A stretch of 15,464 nt of DNA from DATDSR01 sp038062165. Lineage in GTDB: Bacteria; Patescibacteriota; Minisyncoccia; Phycocordibacterales; DATDSR01. The position numbers and the translations under genes were made by a program. The notes under the pieces were generated by a model. It was not told the origin of the DNA and did no database searches. It was given only the letters and a program-made list of their open reading frames with translations. Each line of letters begins with the position of its first letter. The stretch's first letter is position 1. Shown here in pieces: positions 13,129-15,464 of this stretch. Where the stretch lies: contig JBBTXQ010000043.1 of assembly GCA_038062165.1 (NCBI GenBank), positions 1-15,464 of the forward strand, given 5' to 3'.

Positions 13129-14676
13129 TCAAATACTAATTAATGGCAGGGCCCAGAGATATCCGTCGCGTTTGTCTATATAGAAGATAAATTCGCTTTT
13201 TTCCGAGATTACTATTTCTTTAACATCTGGCGAATAAGTAGTAGACGAATAGATTAGTTCTACACTATCAATATCTGTATTAATTTTGTAGATGCTATCG
13301 TTTGTGCTAAGTAAACCCTTATACCACGCGTCTAAACTTGTTCCAGATAGACTCTCGTGTGGTACGGCGCAATAAACTATATCCGTATCAATTTTATCCC
13401 AGACGCATTTCTCACGCGGGAAAGTGTTTAGAGGAAACACTCTGGCTTCATTTGTTTGGGTATCTAATATGTGCGTGGAGAGAGCTCTCGGTGTTGCTTG
13501 TGTATACAGCACGCGTGTAAGTGTTGGGCTTGCGTTCACTGTTAAGCCTTTGATCTGTCGCAGTAGAGGCTTAACGGTGGCCGTGAGTGAGTAAGGCGAA
13601 GTTGCTTGACTAGGCAAGATATACGCGTAACCATAAGTGCTCGCCTCTGGTTTAGAAGTTAGGATCAAACTCTCACGCGCCGGCCAACTTATTTGCCACT
13701 CACTATAGGCACCCGAGAAAAGAGTTGCGTTTTTAGTATTGTCAAAATCATTTACTATTCCTGTTCCTTTTCCGACAGAATCAGTTGTTATGTAAAAGAG
13801 TTTGCCGCCTATTACTTGCGAACCAGACTTCTGACAGTAAAGAGAATTAGTTTTTGCGCGAGTTAGAGGTCCCACGTTGCCTGTTTGCTCAATACTATTT
13901 GCTTTTTGAAAGGCCGTAACGGCACTTATTGTGGCGCTATCATAGAGGCCGGTTTCAGATATGCTTAAAAAGTTTTGCAATTTACGCACTTGAACCGGAT
14001 CATTTGAGCCATCTTTATACAGATTTTTAGTTAGATATGCCGGACAACTAATGGTCTCCCCCCCTACCGGCGCGCTTACGACAGCAATAATATTATCCGG
14101 CAAAAATTCGCCCGTTATGTTTGTATTTTGGATACGCCCCAGATAGTTCTTGACCTGCTCACCTGTGTTATCTTGGTAGCGCATAAGTAGGCTCTGGCCC
14201 AAATTGCCCCAATAGACATCTTGTACCCTTGCCACCGTCGTGCCGGATATCCGCTCTGCTTTGTTCGCTAGGATGCGATAATCCCAAATATTGCCTGTGC
14301 CTCGCTCAACGAAACGCGCGACCAGATTAACCCCCTTGAGATTGCCTATACTGGTAACACCAACAACTGGTCCATTTGAAATACGCTTAGCCTCGCGATT
14401 TGAAATTTTTATTTGACTACTTTCAGTGTCTTTTTCGCTAGCATCTTGTTCGTTAGTAGAACTTGTCTGACCCGTAGGATTACTCGCGCCTGGGAAATTT
14501 GAATTGCCGTTTATGTTCTGCTCGGTATCGTTCACGTTGTTTGTTTCACCTCCGGATGGAAATAAGTTTGAGTCGGAGTCAGTTATGCCAGGAGTTTCTG
14601 TTTTGCCGGTTAAAAATAGCAATAGACCCAAACCGGCCGCTAGGGCTATGATTATTATGATTATTAATTTACGCAT
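13129..14676 (-). CDS. Membrane-anchored exoprotein with a cysteine-bracketed peptidoglycan-binding domain
   Basis: The 515-residue protein starts with a basic residue pair and a hydrophobic anchor (about 4-23), then a Ser/Asn/Thr/Gly-rich linker (about 25-95). Strand-rich sequence with WDY and VYWG blocks follows. Residues 211-281 match a PGBD1-type peptidoglycan-binding repeat (DPVQVRKLQNFL, GLYDSATISAVTAFQKAN, GNVGPLTRAKTNSLYC), framed by C211 and C281, which could form a disulfide. The rest is strand-rich, with repeated short blocks such as VYWGNLG, WQISWPA and YLWALP that suggest a beta-propeller. I have seen this architecture in CPR genomes but know no name. It lies 17 bp after the pilin gene and is probably in its operon; it may anchor a surface structure to the wall. 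Confidence 0.82.
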   Translation of the reverse strand: MRKLIIIIIIALAAGLGLLLFLTGKTETPGITDSDSNLFPSGGETNNVNDTEQNINGNSNFPGASNPTGQTSSTNEQDASEKDTESSQIKISNREAKRISNGPVVGVTSIGNLKGVNLVARFVERGTGNIWDYRILANKAERISGTTVARVQDVYWGNLGQSLLMRYQDNTGEQVKNYLGRIQNTNITGEFLPDNIIAVVSAPVGGETISCPAYLTKNLYKDGSNDPVQVRKLQNFLSISETGLYDSATISAVTAFQKANSIEQTGNVGPLTRAKTNSLYCQKSGSQVIGGKLFYITTDSVGKGTGIVNDFDNTKNATLFSGAYSEWQISWPARESLILTSKPEASTYGYAYILPSQATSPYSLTATVKPLLRQIKGLTVNASPTLTRVLYTQATPRALSTHILDTQTNEARVFPLNTFPREKCVWDKIDTDIVYCAVPHESLSGTSLDAWYKGLLSTNDSIYKINTDIDSVELIYSSTTYSPDVKEIVISEKSEFIFYIDKRDGYLWALPLISI

Positions 14677-14693
14677 ACTTAATTATTTTCACA

Positions 14694-15017
14694 CTATTTG
14701 GGTACAAATGATGGAGTTAGCAAAGCTGGATTAATGGTTTGCAAAATTAAGTACGAAACGAGGGCGAGTACCAACCCACCGATGGCACCCCAAACGCGAT
14801 CCTTGGCTCCGCTTTTGGCCGCTGGTATATAAGAGAGAGTGTATTGAACTCCCCCAATAACGATCATAAGCACGGCTAGGGCGATGGTTAAAGTGAGAGC
14901 TGTGTTATAAACAGTTTTGAAGTAAGTATAAGAAGTTGCCCCCGTGTTAACAGCTTCAATGGTTTTACCATCATTTATGATTGGCTCAAGTAATGTATAT
15001 GTATCAGTATTTGCCAT
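14694..15017 (-). CDS. VirB2/TrbC-like pilin
   Basis: The 107-residue protein has a short hydrophilic start and two transmembrane helices (about 37-60, with LAVLMIVIGGVQY, and about 75-95, WGAIGGLVLALVSYLIL) joined by a small basic, Gly/Ala-containing loop (PAAKSGAKDRV). This is the layout of VirB2/TrbC pilins of type IV secretion systems. CPR bacteria carry many such genes, often without a full secretion apparatus, and no other VirB gene is visible here. Its start is 11 bp after the preceding gene and lacks a Shine-Dalgarno. There is no cleaved signal peptide, which differs from classical VirB2. It could also be a small membrane subunit of another surface system. Confidence 0.75.
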   Translation of the reverse strand: MANTDTYTLLEPIINDGKTIEAVNTGATSYTYFKTVYNTALTLTIALAVLMIVIGGVQYTLSYIPAAKSGAKDRVWGAIGGLVLALVSYLILQTINPALLTPSFVPK

Positions 15018-15028
15018 TTTTTAAATTA

Positions 15029-15464
15029 TTATTGGAAACTGTTAGACGAATTTGAACCACCACCGAATTCGATCATGAAGCCTCTGGCCGCGCTAATCAA
15101 ACTATCGAATGGATCACGTACGCTCACGGCCACTCCCGCTTGGCCCGAACCAGTATTTTCGTTTTGGTTTTGACGGAGGGTCAATATGTCCGGTGTCGTC
15201 TCGTCTACCACGGCTTGTTTACCGTTTAATGTCCAGATGTACGTTAAGCCAGACTTGTTTGCAGTTTTTGTTCTGTGTGATTTTGGAAAGAAATAGTCAA
15301 CAGCGCGTAATGAAACTTCGTCCCCTGTTAATTTAATACTATTTGTAATTGGATTAGAATAAATAGTGCCAGATAGCGGGTCATCAACATAAACCAATAC
15401 TTCCGGATTACTGGGTTTGAGCACCAGAAGGCCAACCGCACCCAAACTGCCGTCGGTATTCTTA
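15029..15464 (-). CDS. Exported Ig/PKD-like protein, 5' end outside the window
   Basis: The minus-strand frame is open to the window edge, so the protein start is missing; the TTG at 15445 is not a likely start. About 145 C-terminal residues are visible. They include LKPSNPEVLVYVDDPL, then strand-rich sequence with YIWTLNGKQ, which resembles a PKD or Ig-like fold (W in the YxWxLxG core), and a Gly/Ser/Asn tail. I do not recognise a family name, but such proteins commonly precede the small pilin in CPR genomes. It ends 11 bp before the pilin start and probably shares its operon. No C-terminal anchor is seen, so attachment would have to be N-terminal. Confidence 0.6.
   Translation of the reverse strand, partial: KNTDGSLGAVGLLVLKPSNPEVLVYVDDPLSGTIYSNPITNSIKLTGDEVSLRAVDYFFPKSHRTKTANKSGLTYIWTLNGKQAVVDETTPDILTLRQNQNENTGSGQAGVAVSVRDPFDSLISAARGFMIEFGGGSNSSNSFQ

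Overview
The window looks like a chromosomal segment of a Candidate Phyla Radiation (Patescibacteria, probably Parcubacteria-type) bacterium. The reasons are family-level and recalled rather than searched. Housekeeping proteins are reduced (a 69-residue RnpA, a 181-residue YebC, a short Oxa1-type YidC). There is a cysteine-bracketed peptidoglycan-binding exoprotein next to a two-helix VirB2-like pilin. Coding is very tight, and Shine-Dalgarno sequences are almost absent. No rRNA, tRNA or CRISPR array is visible.

Layout. 1-1668 encodes a PilB/GspE-type ATPase. A non-coding stretch (1669-1986) follows. It holds a 59-bp palindromic repeat and a 150-bp segment closed by a 19-bp inverted repeat that could fold as a multi-stem RNA. 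ruvB and yebC follow (1987-3534). A minus-strand operon of an unrecognised 65-residue protein and an AbiEii-type nucleotidyltransferase (3541-4387) looks like a toxin-antitoxin module. It diverges from ruvC (4520-4996). A 56-residue, extremely acidic protein (5122-5292) has its start codon inside a 14-bp inverted repeat. tyrS (5302-6459, minus) and a class A penicillin-binding protein (6511-8673) diverge from a shared promoter region that contains half of the dispersed repeat.

8632-11558 is the replication-origin locus on the minus strand: dnaA, a 152-bp AT-rich intergenic segment with two DnaA boxes (candidate oriC), dnaN, and a small DciA/DUF721-like protein. Divergent from dnaA lies the overlapping cluster rpmH-rnpA-yidC. 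The convergent space between yidC and the next gene is filled entirely by a 438-bp element. It has terminal inverted repeats of about 46 bp and encodes a DUF559 (Vsr-like) endonuclease. 13129-15464 (minus) is an envelope operon: a partial exported Ig/PKD-like protein, a VirB2-like pilin, and a 515-residue anchored protein with a peptidoglycan-binding domain.

The most unusual signals are the DUF559 element with its dispersed nuclease-free relatives, which abut stop codons; the 150-bp closed structure before ruvB; the nucleotidyltransferase with its 65-residue partner; and the repeated placement of a -10 box 5-9 nt before a start codon, which predicts leaderless transcripts. Novelty could not be tested, because no database search was possible.
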